Shown here: in pieces, positions 10,801 to 22,233 of the stretch | How positions within the stretch are numbered: the first letter of the stretch is position 1 | How the letters are laid out: each line of letters starts with the position of its first letter | NCBI GenBank assembly: GCA_001931875.2 | Contig: MSJH02000236.1 | Span: forward strand, 1 to 30,273 | Origin: Byssochlamys sp. IMV 00236 | Taxonomy: Eukaryota > Ascomycota > Eurotiomycetes > Eurotiales > Thermoascaceae | Direction of reading: 5' to 3' | Length of the DNA stretch: 30,273 nt | Program-made: the position numbers and the translations under genes | The notes under the pieces: model-generated | Told to the model about the DNA's origin: nothing | Seen by the model: the letters and a program-made list of their open reading frames with translations, nothing else | Database searches by the model: none

Positions 10801-13800
10801 CTTGCAGTAGCTGCAGGTGTTTTGACAGATGCCACTCTTAGCTTGTCATGTCTAACAAGGCCACCGATCTTTTTGACAGAGGTAGATGCTGTAGAGGATA
10901 CGATGACATTATCGTTCAAATCTTTCAGCGTATCCATACCATAACGACTAACCACCTGTGTCAAGATTTTCCACCTCTTCCAGACTTCCTCCCAGGCCAT
11001 AAGACAACCTGGTGTTGGTACTGTCATCATCCTCAGGTACTTTCTCACTCTTTTCTGTTGTGCCTTTCTACCCACAAATAGTTGTTTACGTGTACCTTTC
11101 ATGATCGGTTCCTCCGAATAGAGACCGTCATAGATGTCGAGGTTGTAGTTGAACGCAATAACGCTTTGACTATTTCTTGAAGACGACTCCATGAACAAAT
11201 TGTCTTCATCTACAATCTTTGCTTCTTTACACATGTATCCCAAACATTTAATTGCTTTGGAACATATCTCAGGAAGGGGTGAACATAATGATACGAGTAA
11301 AGCAACTTCTAGTGTAACCATTGTCTGATGCCGATCATGAGCGTCGAATAACTCTTGCGCAGCAGAAGTTTCCTACAGAAAACAAAAAAAAAAAAAAAAT
11401 AAACACACAACAAAATAATGTTCAAATTTAGCTTACCGAAACATCAATCAAGAAGGAATTTCTCGAGTCTAAAATATTGGCAAGCAAATCTAAAAGAGTC
11501 CTTAGCAATTCTTCGTCTTGTCTGGTGGTATCTAATATTTGGCGTGCAATAGATATAACCGCTTGAGAAGAAATTTTCCAAAAATTGGTCATTATAGTAT
11601 TTGTTGGACCCCAATGGACAATTATTGAAGGATCGTGTAACTGGATTAAGCAGTCGACTGCAGCACGTTGTACACGTTTATCTTGATGTTTCATCAAGCT
11701 GGTTATAGACGTTATCAGCATCGTGTTTTCCTCTACTCTCACCTTGTCATCATTTCCCTAATATTTCATTCAACAATCAATTCATGTTTAGCAAAAAGGA
11801 TATTTACCAGTAATGCGCAATAAGGGTCTATTCGAAACAATTTCAATAAGCTTTGAACTAGTCCTGTCGTGTTCTGCAGTTTTTTATCGGCGCTCACTGT
11901 CTTTTTAGACCCAGAGGTCACGCTAGACATTTCAGATTTTGAACCAAGTTCGACCTTGACTGTATGAATGAAGATGCGTCTGAGAGGAGTACAAATCGAT
12001 TCGTACATTGATTTTAATGTCGGATGCCATGGCAACGTCTTTTCCTCTGAAGCAATGGTCAAGCATGCATTAACAAATGCCTGTTTAAAGACAATTGGGA
12101 CATCATCATCCAATAAGGTGGGTACAAGCCTATGGAGTGCTTTTGAAGGATTGAGCCGTAACTGTGCCAAGAAATAATCTGATACCAGGCTTTTCTGACT
12201 GACGGTGTATCCCAAGCTCGAAGAAAGTGTATCTACCGCAGATGAACGGCTAAAATCCCAAACCTTTTCATACAGCACACCTTCCACGTCCTCTGCAATA
12301 TGTCGGAGTATTGTGTCTTCGTTAGGTGCGATGAAGGATGCAGCCTTGTATAAATCTACGTAACACGTTGCGGCAATTTCCTGTGTCCTGACTGATTCCA
12401 ATGCTTTTCTTAATTGACGAGGAAAGCCAGTCTTCTGAAAAGTGAGTACTTGTCATGTTTATAATTTATGTTTTGTTTACCCTTCGATTTTGTAAGCCTT
12501 GATCATCCAAAAATGCTTGTATCAAAAGATCAGGAGATAAAGTCAAAAGAATCGTCTGCAGTGGCCACAAGACCGCCTTTTTACGCGAGCTATCTGCCGC
12601 TATATTACACATGTCGAAAAGAATTTCCGACCCTGCTAGGGCCTGTCGGTTTGTCGTACAAATCTCAGCAAACTGAGAAGGTTTCGTCTCGATCCATTTC
12701 CAGATGGCAATTCTCAGCATCTTTGCGAATAATAACTTGCCTTGAATTTTCATGTTTAAAAAATACGGACTGAATTCTATTAAAGTGATTAATACATGTT
12801 ACGTTTATCAATATTACACTTTACCTGTCAGAATTGAATGTAGCTTTGGGATGGTCAGACTTGCAAACGAAAGGATTCTAATCTCGGGAGGATTAAGCTC
12901 AGAGCTTTCGTTTGCGGCTGCCAGCGCGTTGACAGCATTTTTTATCTTTGCATAAAATGAATTCCAATTACTGGAACTGATATAGTAGAGCACCTTTCCT
13001 GACGTATGATAGACTTCACGTATATATTCCATTGTATGGGTATCTACCTTGGATGCATTAGCTACAGCCTCGTTCGAATGCTCCGTTGCTGATATCGATA
13101 GTTGATCACTACGTTCTTCAATGACATGTAGCTGATTTAAAAAACGTCCCATTAGATTAAGTAGAAACGAGACTAGGGCTTCATCAAGTGGTGGTGGATC
13201 TAGTGAGAAAACATCCTTGGGCGCACCTGGCGCAACATCGGTATAAGCACCTGTAGCTGCTGCTGCTGCTGCTGCTTCTTCGGTGGTGTTTGTTTCTTGA
13301 GATACTTTGATGATGTGTTTCCTATACCATGTCCAGTGATACTGTAAACAAGCGGATAAAAGTCGAATAACAAAGAGCTGAGATTGGAGTACGTCAAGTG
13401 GAACATAAGCATCATTGGTAGTAGAAGGTTGAACGTTCTAATTATTATTATTATCTATTAATAATTTACACATCCTTTTTGTTTTTAGGGGTTTTTTTAT
13501 ACCTTGGATATTAACTCTAATACAAGGGCAAGCTGATTCACGACGACAGATAATTTATGAATTGATAACTCAATAATCGCAGCCACTGTGAAAAAAGACA
13601 ATAATAAATAATAAACTCTCTTTTTCTCACTTTTATATACCTGTTTGTTGTGTTAGTGCATCTTGTTCTAAGCTCTCTATTGTCTTGCCAGTATTATTGA
13701 TAGGTAACTAATATTTTTTTAATGTCATATATTCAAACCATAACCTTATCCTTACTCGCACTTCTATTCTCTTGATTAAGCTAACAATTAACTTGGCATT

Positions 13801-13809
13801 GGCCCTCAT
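4822..13809 (-). CDS. NF1: Neurofibromin (NF1/IRA) Ras GTPase-activating protein
   Basis: It stimulates GTP hydrolysis by Ras and so switches off Ras-cAMP/MAPK signalling. Exons: 13756-13809, 13641-13707, 13503-13585, 12825-13437, 12481-12776, 11808-12434, 11437-11757, 10113-11372, 9827-10054, 9462-9767, 9243-9405, 8916-9183, 8089-8860, 7734-8034, 7564-7679, 7318-7515, 6767-7258, 6050-6710 and 4822-5999. They give 2667 residues; human NF1 has about 2,820. The order is an HEAT-like N-terminal half, then the RasGAP domain (about 1285-1560) with the arginine finger in LFRGTNMASR (Arg1347) and the FLRLFNPA motif (1459-1466), then a Sec14/CRAL-TRIO-like region (about 1640-1785), a PH-like region, and a C-terminal helical part with TFQFNPALQPR. 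Collinearity with human NF1 runs from the first exon (LPI after the first intron) almost to the end. The ATG at 13807-13809 was chosen because upstream frames do not splice in phase. The GAP catalytic residues look intact. Confidence 0.96.
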
Positions 13810-14152
13810 TAGCAAAGAAAAGGAATGTCCAAGAAATAACACAGAAAGAAGAAGGAAAAAATAAAGAAAAAGAAAGCGAAAATAAATTAAATGTGTTACA
13901 GATAAAACAACATCCTGATCTCCCACACAAGCAGAGCTCATAAGCAAGAGAGTATCTCTATTCTTTGTCGCTATTTCAACCTTGTTTTGATCCAATCGTA
14001 GCCATTTTTCATGTGGAACTTTCTTTATTTGAATTTCATTCAGTTTCACAGCAACACTTGCTAACCTTACTTTAACAGCGAATCAGATCTATCCTGGGTT
14101 CGAACCGGGCATAGGCATATATTTCCCTGTCTTTTTTCAAAATTGAACAGTA
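13810..14152. promoter_or_regulatory. Divergent promoter region of NF1 and gatB
   Basis: These 343 bp separate two start codons on opposite strands, so both promoters must lie here. The minus strand just before the NF1 ATG is pyrimidine-rich (about 13811-13880). No specific factor site is recognised. A palindromic gggttcgaacc (14096-14106) resembles a tRNA B box, but no tRNA folds around it. Confidence 0.55.
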
Positions 14153-16074
14153 ATGATTACAAAAGTCATACAGCGCAACATTAGAACCCTTCATACCTTG
14201 TCTAATATTAAATCAGGTTGGGAAGCAGTCATCGGAATCGAAGTCCACGCTCAGATCAACACAAAAACAAAACTATTCTCAGGTACACACACACATACAT
14301 ATATACTGTACGTGGAACTCACGCGATACATAGATTCCTCCACTTCTTATAATGATCACGTAAACACTCATGTCTCAGTCATTGACGCTGCTTTTCCTGG
14401 TGTTCAACCTGTAAGAATGAAAACTTGTTTTTTATTGCTCTTATTGATCGTGTTTAGAGATTAAATCAGCGTGCAGTTGAACTTGCCATCAGAACAGCCC
14501 TTGCCATGGACGGTCAAATTCAAAAAAAGTCAAGTTTTGACCGTAAACATTACTTTTATCCTGATCTTCCACAAGGTTATCAGATCACACAACAAAGGGG
14601 TTAGTTGTTTAAAATATATAAAAAATGACTGTAGACTCAACTATGTATATCATTTTCTAGAACCTATCTCACGAGGTGGATTTATAACACTGACAGAAAA
14701 TGACGGAGCTGAGCAGCCAGTAAAGGTCGGCATTCATCAAATACAACTAGAACAAGATACAGGCAAAAGTTTTCATGATATGCGACCAGGAGAGACATTG
14801 TTAGATCTCAACAGAGCAGGCACTGCCTTGATGGAAATTGTGACCAAGCCCGATTTGAGGTAACAATAAAAGAAAGGGGGGCTATAATAGGTAAATGGGA
14901 CTTATATTCTCTAGATCTTCTTTTGAAGCTGGTTTATTAGTTAAGAAATTACAAAATATATTACAATGGGTAGGCTCATCAAAGGCCAGTCTGGAGGAGG
15001 GATCAATGCGATGCGATGTCAATGTATCTGTTAGAAGAAAAGGTCAGCAAGAGCTTGGTACAAGATGCGAATTGAAGAATTTGAACCGCATCCGTATCCT
15101 TTCTATGGCTATTGATGCTGAGATTCGTCGTCAGATTGAGATTTTAGAAAATGGAGGAAAAGTGACAGTTGAAACTCGTAGATATGATGAAGATAAGGAT
15201 ATGACGTACAAATTAAGAAGTAAAGAAGAGGCGCCTGATTATAGATATATGCCAGAACCAGATCTTCCGCCACTTCTTCTTTCAGAGGTAATGTCACTCA
15301 TTGTCTTTAGATGTAATATAGTCTAATGTATTCATGTAGGAATATATTAACAATCTAGCCAATCAATTACCTGAGTTACCTGATCAATGTTTCGAAAGGA
15401 TAACAAGGCAATACAACTTGAATAAGCAAAGCGCAGATTTACTATTACATGAATATAAATGCGTTGATTATTTTGAAAAAGTAAAGAAAAAGAAAGCGCT
15501 TTAAACAAGATAGCAAACTCCTTTTTTTAGGTCTGCGAAGGAAGAAATCCAAAGATAGTAGCCAACTGGACATTAAATGAGTTATCTGGTGTCTTGGCAT
15601 CCAATAACATTTCCTTTAAAGACAACCCTATATCTATAAAACATTTTGGAAGATTGATTGACCTCATACAAGATGGTACCATCACAGGTAAAAAAGAGAA
15701 TACACATAGTCCTACAAGGATTATATTCATGTTTTATTACAGGAAAGACGGGTAAGCAGGTTATCAAGCTGATGATAAAGGATGACAGAGACCCATTTGA
15801 GATTGTAAAAGAAAAGAATTGGGTCAGGATCACTGATAAAGACACACTTCAATCTATCTGCAATGAGTTGATCAAAAAGCATGCAGACAAGGCAAATGCT
15901 GTCAAAAATGGTGATGTCAAACTTTTCCATTTCTTTTTAGGGCAAGCTATGGGCCGTACAAAGGGCATGGCTGATCCCAATATTTTAAATCAAGTATTGA
16001 GTAATGCATTTGGTTGGAATAGCTTTGATGAGCTTATGGCAGCAGGAAAAGCAAAGTCTGGAAATAAAAAATAG
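14153..16074 (+). CDS. gatB: Glutamyl-tRNA(Gln) amidotransferase subunit B, mitochondrial
   Basis: GatB is the tRNA-binding and kinase/transamidase subunit of GatCAB/GatFAB. This complex converts Glu-tRNA(Gln) to Gln-tRNA(Gln) in mitochondria. Eight exons (14153-14282, 14334-14410, 14458-14599, 14661-14859, 14915-15287, 15340-15480, 15531-15687 and 15743-16074) give 516 residues, the usual length. The basic N-terminus (Arg/Lys with few acids) fits a mitochondrial presequence. Family motifs appear in order: [58 protein letters not shown] and [13 protein letters not shown]. The C-terminal GatB/YqeY-type helical tail is complete, with a conserved RTKGMADP segment. A poly(A) signal follows the stop. 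Confidence 0.96.
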
Positions 16075-16098
16075 TATCAATATACCCTTGATTTATAG

Positions 16099-16104
16099 AA
16101 TAAA
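16099..16104 (+). terminator. AATAAA poly(A) signal of gatB
   Basis: AATAAA lies 25 bases after the gatB stop codon, the expected place for a cleavage and polyadenylation signal. Confidence 0.6.
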
Positions 16105-16216
16105 AGAATAATCTTTGTATATCAAAGTCACCCAATTTTTAGCATTAGTTTTTAGGTATGAATGTTATGGAAATCTACATAGTAAAAACAAATGCAATAC
16201 AAGGACAATGATGTTG

Positions 16217-16495
16217 TCAATTACCCAAAAATAACCTGTTTATAAAAGCAATGTAGCAATAATTACAAAGTGTAACCAGATTTATCGCTGCGATCCAAGT
16301 TGCATAAAAAGGATAGAGATGGTGAATTAGCAAATGGATGCTTGGAGGTAGAGTCACGTAAAGAACATAGGGTCGAATAGATTGGCTTGGTTTAACAAGA
16401 ATAATAAACTCGTTTTCAATAGGACTCCAATACACTCTGTTATCATCCATCAGTCTTTCACGAATCCCTTTTGAATTACCAACTACAACAATGGA
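16217..16495 (-). CDS. Orphan membrane-protein-like reading frame (possible terminal exon)
   Basis: After a possible acceptor (AG at 16496-16497) a minus-strand frame runs to the stop at 16217-16219. It starts SIVVVGNSKGIRERL and ends in a hydrophobic segment (ATWIAAINLVTLCNY) that could be a membrane helix. The composition looks protein-like, but no convincing upstream exon joins in phase. A second open minus frame at 16561-16803 may or may not belong to it. No family was recognised. It could be the last exon of a small gene, a decayed gene, or chance. Confidence 0.3.
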   Translation of the reverse strand, partial: SIVVVGNSKGIRERLMDDNRVYWSPIENEFIILVKPSQSIRPYVLYVTLPPSIHLLIHHLYPFYATWIAAINLVTLCNYCYIAFINRLFLGN

Positions 16496-16497
16496 CT

Positions 16498-17002
16498 AGG
16501 CTTTTTTTTTTTAGTTTACGGACGCGCTTGTATCTTTTTTTCTATACAAAAAGACTCTTTTCATGAATAAATAGACGCAGATTTGAGCGTAAAGAAGGAT
16601 TTAAAAGTATGCCTAAGATTACAAACAATATCATCATATAATATATACTTGATTACCAATGGTTGATCTTCTTGTACATCTTTTATATAATACAAATAAG
16701 ACATAGTAAACACGTATTGAATAACCTTAATTTGGTTATATTCTCTCATATTTTGTTTATACGTAAATGAGTCATATCTGCATGCATTGTTTATATAACT
16801 CATTTATCCATTTTCTTTACCTTAACTCAAATAGTCAACATTCCCTAAAGCGAGTAATAGATGAGAAATGTTTATATCTACAGTCCATGATTGGTTACAC
16901 GACCGCCTGTTGGTTTGGTGTCAAAAAACGACACACACAAAATTTTGACTACTTTCCCTTTTTTTTTTCATTATCTTTTTTTTCCTTTATTTCAGTGTCA
17001 AA
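16498..17002. other. Upstream region of the checkpoint kinase
   Basis: This is AT-rich sequence before the kinase start, with a pyrimidine-rich stretch (about 16950-16995) right before the ATG. The minus strand is open from 16803 to 16561 but has no recognisable product. I see no defined regulatory motif. Confidence 0.4.
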
Positions 17003-19428
17003 ATGAGTGAAATGAAGAGTTTACCTACTTGTTTGAATTCATACAGCAACGCAAAAACTGTACTTATTGATAATAAAAAAGAGTCAAGCGTGATCAACGA
17101 ATCGTCTGATGGCACCATTTATTATTCACTTGATAGTCAACATAGTGTCAATCTCAAAAGACCGATCAGAGACGATGAAGAACAGCATGCACCTCTATCA
17201 CGTAAAGCATCAAGACTATATGAATCTTCAGAATCAGCTCCACAGTCAAATAAACCTTCACCTAAATCTGACACAAGTCAACCAACAGATGTACTACCGC
17301 CCTTTGTACCAACACCACCTGATTGGGAAAAGCATCCTACTGCTTGGGCTTATCTTCAGGCCCTATCACCAAATTATGAAAACAAATACCTAGTGAAAAA
17401 GTCATCTGAAACAGAAAGAAAAGGTTATTTATTAGGAAGAAGAGCAGATTGTGATATTGTGTATGTCTCTTTTTGTTGTTGTTATTAAAGTGTGTCACTG
17501 ATATTTCTCATGCCAATAGATTTTCACAGACACTGATTAGCAAAAACCATTGTTTAATTTACATGGTAATTAATACAAATCCCGCTCATTCCTGCGTAGT
17601 AAAAATAATTTTATGAATAGGAAACTGGGGCAAATGCAAAAGCCAAAGGGATCAGAATATTCCTTCAGGATCTAAGGTAAATAAGAAACAAAGATATATG
17701 ATTTGAACTGATCTGATCTTATCGTAGTTCTAATGGAACCTATGTTAATAAGGAATTGGTTGGCACAAATCAAAGACGTCTTTTACGATCAGGCGATATT
17801 ATTCAATTATACAGAAGTGACAAGTATTCTGACTTTGATGTTCGGCATTCATGTAATCATTTTACAACATAAACAAACATAGAACCTAATATCATCTATA
17901 GTCTATCGTATTATATTCCCAAAGTTCTATGTTGCCAATGTAAAGAAAGCATGAAGGAATGAGAAAAAAGAATCTAAATGACCCTTTGATAGGTATGTCA
18001 AGATGAATATGAAATGAAAGAGCTTCTGGGAAAAGGAAACTTCGCATCTGTATATCGCGCTGAAGATAGAAAGACACGGCAAGTCGTTGCAATCAAAGTG
18101 ATTGACAAGTCAAGATTTGCTCTTCGATCCAAGCTATTAAAATCTATCGTGGACGAGACAGTTGTGATGATGTCAATGCAGCGACATGTAAAGTATAAAT
18201 TTAATATGCATTTTGATATAATAAGTTATTAAGATATCCATTCATATTATATATAGCCTTGTGTTGTTGCCATTGACAAGATTTATAATGAAGAAAAGAA
18301 TATTTATTTGGTGCTTGAATAGTAAGTTTATTTTCTATTACAACATTTTATACTTAACCCAATTTATTATAGTGTCAGAGATGGCGAACTATTTAACTTT
18401 GTAGTTCAACGTGGACGTTTGACAGAGAGGGAGTCCCGTTTTATCTTTTGGCAGCTATTCTATGCAACTGAGGTTTGTATACATGTTTTTTTAAGAGCCA
18501 TAGTTTTCTAATCAACTCATAGTGGCTTCACAATAACAACATTGCTCATCGAGACTTGAAACCAGAAAATAGTAAGCCATATATGCTTCTGTTATCTTTT
18601 GTAATCTAACCTCTTCTTTTCTATAAGTCTTGCTCGTCAATAAGGCCAAGTTACATGTGAAAATTACAGACTTTGGTCTTGCAAAGATTTTATCCAAAGG
18701 CGAAACGCTCGATAGTCAATGTGGAACACCAAATTATGGTATATAATAACCACATAACACTATGTTTTTGAACTTATGATTTTATAGTTGCACCTGAAAT
18801 TCTCGAACCATCTGCTACTCGATCCTACGGTGTTCAGTGTGACCTATGGAGTCTTGGCGTAATGCTGTACATTTGTCTTTGTGGATTCCCACCCTTTCAT
18901 GGTAAAATTTAGAAAAAAAGGGAAAAAAAGTCATGTATAACCAACATACTTTTCAGATACTCCTGGTGCGCCTCCCATGAAGCAGCAAATAAAGCAAGCA
19001 ATGTATTCTTATCCTTCACCTGCCTGGGATAATATTGCACCAGAAGGTAAAAACACGGGTCAAACTATATAAAAACACTTTTTAACATTCTTTTATTATC
19101 AAACAGCAAAAGAGTTAATAGATGATTTGCTTACAATCAATCCTAATGACAGAGCTACCTGTAGGCAGGCACTTGTAAGTGATTGAATAATAATCCCCTG
19201 CTTAAAACTAAGTTTATTCCCTTTTATTTAGGAACACGAATGGATGGAAATGGAGGCAAATAACAAACAAAGAAATCACCAAAATCTGTGTCTCTAACCT
19301 TTTATGTATAGGCTGAAGATATGAGCAAGAGAAAAAGTGCATTGGGAGACGAAGCGGTCACCTTGATTGAAGAACTTAGTTTGAATAATACTTTACCTGA
19401 AACACAACCAGCTGGACTTTCCTTGTAA
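17003..19428 (+). CDS. CHK2: FHA-domain checkpoint kinase, Chk2/Rad53/Cds1 type
   Basis: This is a nuclear Ser/Thr kinase that transmits DNA-damage and replication-stress signals from ATM/ATR-type kinases. Exons: 17003-17460, 17520-17565, 17621-17676, 17728-17852, 17902-17939, 17993-18187, 18257-18321, 18373-18472, 18523-18571, 18628-18738, 18788-18901, 18957-19046, 19107-19174, 19232-19255 and 19312-19428. They give 551 residues. After a Ser-rich N-terminus with two S-Q sites comes one FHA domain: Gly145-Arg146, SKNH at 160-163 and SSNGT at 187-191. The kinase domain follows, with glycine loop GKGNFASV, Lys276 in [12 protein letters not shown] (Asp372), DFG at 392-394 and GTPNYVAPE; all catalytic motifs are intact. 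It has a single FHA domain, like human CHK2 and S. pombe Cds1; Rad53 has two. The 38-nt exon 5 restores the phase between the FHA and kinase parts. The last intron needs a GC donor (19256-19257); its CTAAC branch site and the open frame after it support this. Confidence 0.93.
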
Positions 19429-19493
19429 AAAAAGAAAGAGATGAAGAGAAAGGACTTGATAACCATTATGAGTAGACCCACATACGTTTATTT

Positions 19494-19499
19494 AATAAA
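19494..19499 (+). terminator. AATAAA poly(A) signal of the checkpoint kinase
   Basis: AATAAA lies 66 bases after the kinase stop codon and before the PTEN start. Confidence 0.5.
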
Positions 19500-19538
19500 G
19501 CAATGAGATACTTTATAAATGCTGATATTTGTTATTCC

Positions 19539-19559
19539 TGTGTGTGTGTGTGTGTGTGT
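19539..19559 (+). repeat. (TG)n microsatellite
   Basis: A run of about ten TG dinucleotides lies in the 189-bp gap between the kinase and PTEN genes. Confidence 0.9.
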
Positions 19560-19617
19560 ATGACGACTATAAGAATATGCAACCAAACATTATGTTCGTC
19601 CTTTTTTATGCTTTTAT

Positions 19618-20961
19618 ATGACTAGTTTAATAAGAAGATACTTTTCTGAAAACAGAAGAAGATATGTGAAGGGTGATATAGATCTTGACTTAAGCTGTGA
19701 GTTAGATCAGCTATGGAGCAATAGAAAATATTCACTCTGACATTAGACATTACTGATCGTGTTATTGCAATGTCTTATCCTGGAGAAGGAATTGAAGGCT
19801 ACTATAGAAACTCTTATATTGAAGTTAAAAAGTAAAGTAAAGAAAAAGCATAGAGAATAACTCATAAATAAAGGTTTCTAGACGATCAGCATGTGGGACA
19901 TTACAAAGTTTACAATCTGTAAAAAGAGCGAGAGTATATGTCCTTGCATACTACTTGTATATTAATACACTTTTTCTTGTCAAATAGCCGTTCAGAAAAA
20001 CTCTATGACCTATCAAAGTTTGAACATGGTAACCCAAAGACATGTACACACGCGTGTAGATAGCTGACCTCTAATAGCCGCCAACTATCCCTTTCTCGAT
20101 CATCAAGCACCTCCTTTTGGCGTACTTGTTAATTTTTGTAAAGACGCGTCAGATTGGTTATCCAAAAAAGCAGAAAATGTGGTTGTCATTCATTGTAAAG
20201 CAGGCAAAGGAAGAACAGGGACTGTCATTTCAGCTTTGTTGATGCATCTGGGCCAAGCAAAAGACGCAGAAGAAGCTATGCGGCTATATGCAGAAAGAAG
20301 AACATTGGATATGAGAGTAAGAAAGAAAGAAAGTAGATAAAGATGAATTCATCTTGTTTCTTTTGCAGGGAGTCACTATTCCTAGTCAAAGACGATATGT
20401 AGGTTATTATTACTTTATGCTCAACCATCAGCAATTATATAATCAAAACCAAGCCATCTCTTTAAATCTGAAGAGCATAGTGATTTATACCATTCCTACA
20501 TGCGTTTCAAAAGAATTTATAATGCAGTTATTTGACAATGATATCTGTATATACCATGAGCAATCATCATCTATGGTGAGTATATTCGATCATACGTATG
20601 CCATTCGCTATATCCGCTCATCTATACCTCTCCTCAAATAGATAAACATCAAAGTTGAAAAAGAAAAGATAGAGATTAGACTAGATGAAATGCAACCCAT
20701 TTCAGGTGATATAAAATTCGTGTTTATAAAGGTAAGCAATGTATATTGCATGTTCATTGCCTTCTTTTTTTTTCATATTTGGACTCTTAGGCAAAAGGAA
20801 AAATCTTGTTTAGTTTTTGGCTCAACACTGCATTTGTTCATATAATGAACAATAACCGTGTCTTTTTGAAAAAATCAGAAATCGATGTCGCATTTCGAGA
20901 CGAAGAACACAAGGAGTTTGATAGTGACTTTTCAATAGAGCTTTTATTTTCCAAAGAATAA
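19618..20961 (+). CDS. PTEN: PTEN phosphatidylinositol-3,4,5-trisphosphate 3-phosphatase
   Basis: It removes the 3-phosphate from PIP3 at the plasma membrane, opposing PI3-kinase signalling. Exons 19618-19696, 19747-19831, 19874-19918, 19988-20028, 20078-20316, 20369-20575, 20642-20731 and 20791-20961 give 318 residues. The N-terminus NRRRY (12-16) matches the PIP2-binding patch of human PTEN (NKRRY) at the same positions. The P-loop HCKAGKGRTG is identical, with Cys123 and Arg129 (human Cys124 and Arg130). The general acid Asp91 lies in PFLDHQAPP. GVTIPSQRRYV ends the phosphatase domain, and a C2 domain follows with FSFWLNTAF. The protein stops after the C2 domain, so the regulatory tail and PDZ ligand of human PTEN (403 residues) are missing, as in many fungal forms. 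It starts 189 bp after the kinase stop on the same strand. Confidence 0.95.
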
Positions 20962-21040
20962 ATAACAAGGATGCCTCTTTTCTACAATTGACCTCCTTGT
21001 TTGTGTTTAGAGTTGATTAGACACCACTAGATTCAATAGT

Positions 21041-21046
21041 TTTATT
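21041..21046 (-). terminator. AATAAA poly(A) signal of the TMEM198-like gene
   Basis: On the minus strand AATAAA occurs 24 bases after the stop at 21071-21073. It sits in the short convergent gap with PTEN (20962-21070). Confidence 0.55.
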
Positions 21047-21070
21047 ATTATTATTATACCATATACATCT

Positions 21071-22233
21071 TTAAGCTGGTGGAGCAGGGGCTGGTGCTGG
21101 TGCTGGTGCTGGCGCAGCCACAGGGATGGCTTGAGCAACGGGTGGCCTTGGAGCCCAGAATCGCCAATTGACTTGAGGTACAAATCTCGTGGGAACAAAG
21201 AATCCCTGAGCAGAACCTTTTATATTGTATTCTGGATTACTTGTATATGTACTCATGCACACTCGATGTTGATGTAATATCTATCAAGCTCTTAGATATC
21301 TGAAGGGTTTTGTTTTTTCTTCTTTTTTCTTTGACAACTTACACCGGGACGTATACCAAGACCTTGACATATGTAGGATACCAAAAATGCTATGATCAGA
21401 CATGATTGCATAATATACACCTCTCGATACACCTGATATTTGTGAGCTTTAGTATATACATAAAAAGTAAGTTAGGCATATGTATAATTCCTTTTTTTTC
21501 TATGAATATTTACAATGATTAGCGTCAAGTGTTGTCGTAAAACAGTATAAAAATCCTGTATGAAAGTAAATATCAAGACCCATAAAAAGCATATAGGAAC
21601 CAGCCAAGGCTGCTCCTAGCTTATGCATGGAGTGATGATAAAGCGACAGAATCATGAACACGATCACGAGAATAGTCAGCAAGATCGCCCGTCCATAGCC
21701 TGAAGTGATACTCAAATCATTTTTCCACCCCAATATCCACAAACCAAACGCAAGTCCTCCTAATCCACCAAGCAGCATCAAATAAAGCTGCACAGTGATA
21801 AACATGAAACAAGTCGCGATCAATCCAATGATAAGTGGAACAATAAAGTAAATTGTTAATCTGTTGGTGCCATACGACTGTTGTGGTTCAAAATTGGCCA
21901 ACATGATCCAGGCAACTAATCCAAGCGTGATAAAACCTGTCAAATTCTGTGTATGTGTTCCAGCTAGTGTTCGATCCCACAAGCTTCGGAAGATGAGGAG
22001 TAAACCGCTGACGATGATGATAATACCGCCCAACATGCCTTGGACAGTCAAGTAATAACCATCATCTAATTTCGAATGAATAAAGATATTTTACTTAAAC
22101 TATCTCTCTCTCTTTTACCTAGAACAATGGCTTTATCTGGCAGATAAGCTGTCCCAGGTGGATTTTGTGGTAGATCACCTGTAGGCGCCGCGGATATTAA
22201 TTGAGCAAGGAACAATAAATATAATAAATACAT
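21071..22233 (-). CDS. TMEM198/DUF4203-like multi-pass membrane protein
   Basis: Exons 22119-22233, 21514-22065, 21343-21446 and 21071-21280 give 326 residues. The N-terminus (MYLLYLLFLAQLISAA) looks like a cleaved signal peptide. About seven hydrophobic helices follow, the second to sixth rich in Gly and small residues (LLGGLGGLAFGLWIL), which fits the DUF4203/TMEM198-like family. That family assignment is from recollection of the pattern. The third exon carries the last helix (CLIIAFLVSYICQGLG). The final exon encodes a soluble tail with aromatic-Pro residues and an Ala-Pro repeat before the stop. The acceptor at 21447-21448 was chosen because it is the one that keeps both this helix and the tail in frame. 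The gene is convergent with PTEN. The substrate or partner is unknown. Confidence 0.85.

Noticed and set aside
13708..14049. Long minus-strand frame that could extend neurofibromin upstream
   Set aside because: It has no ATG start, no donor joins the next exon in phase, and the NF1 alignment starts naturally at the ATG at 13807-13809.
14096..14106. gggttcgaacc resembling a tRNA B box
   Set aside because: The T-arm does not pair properly and no A box, anticodon arm or acceptor stem can be folded around it.
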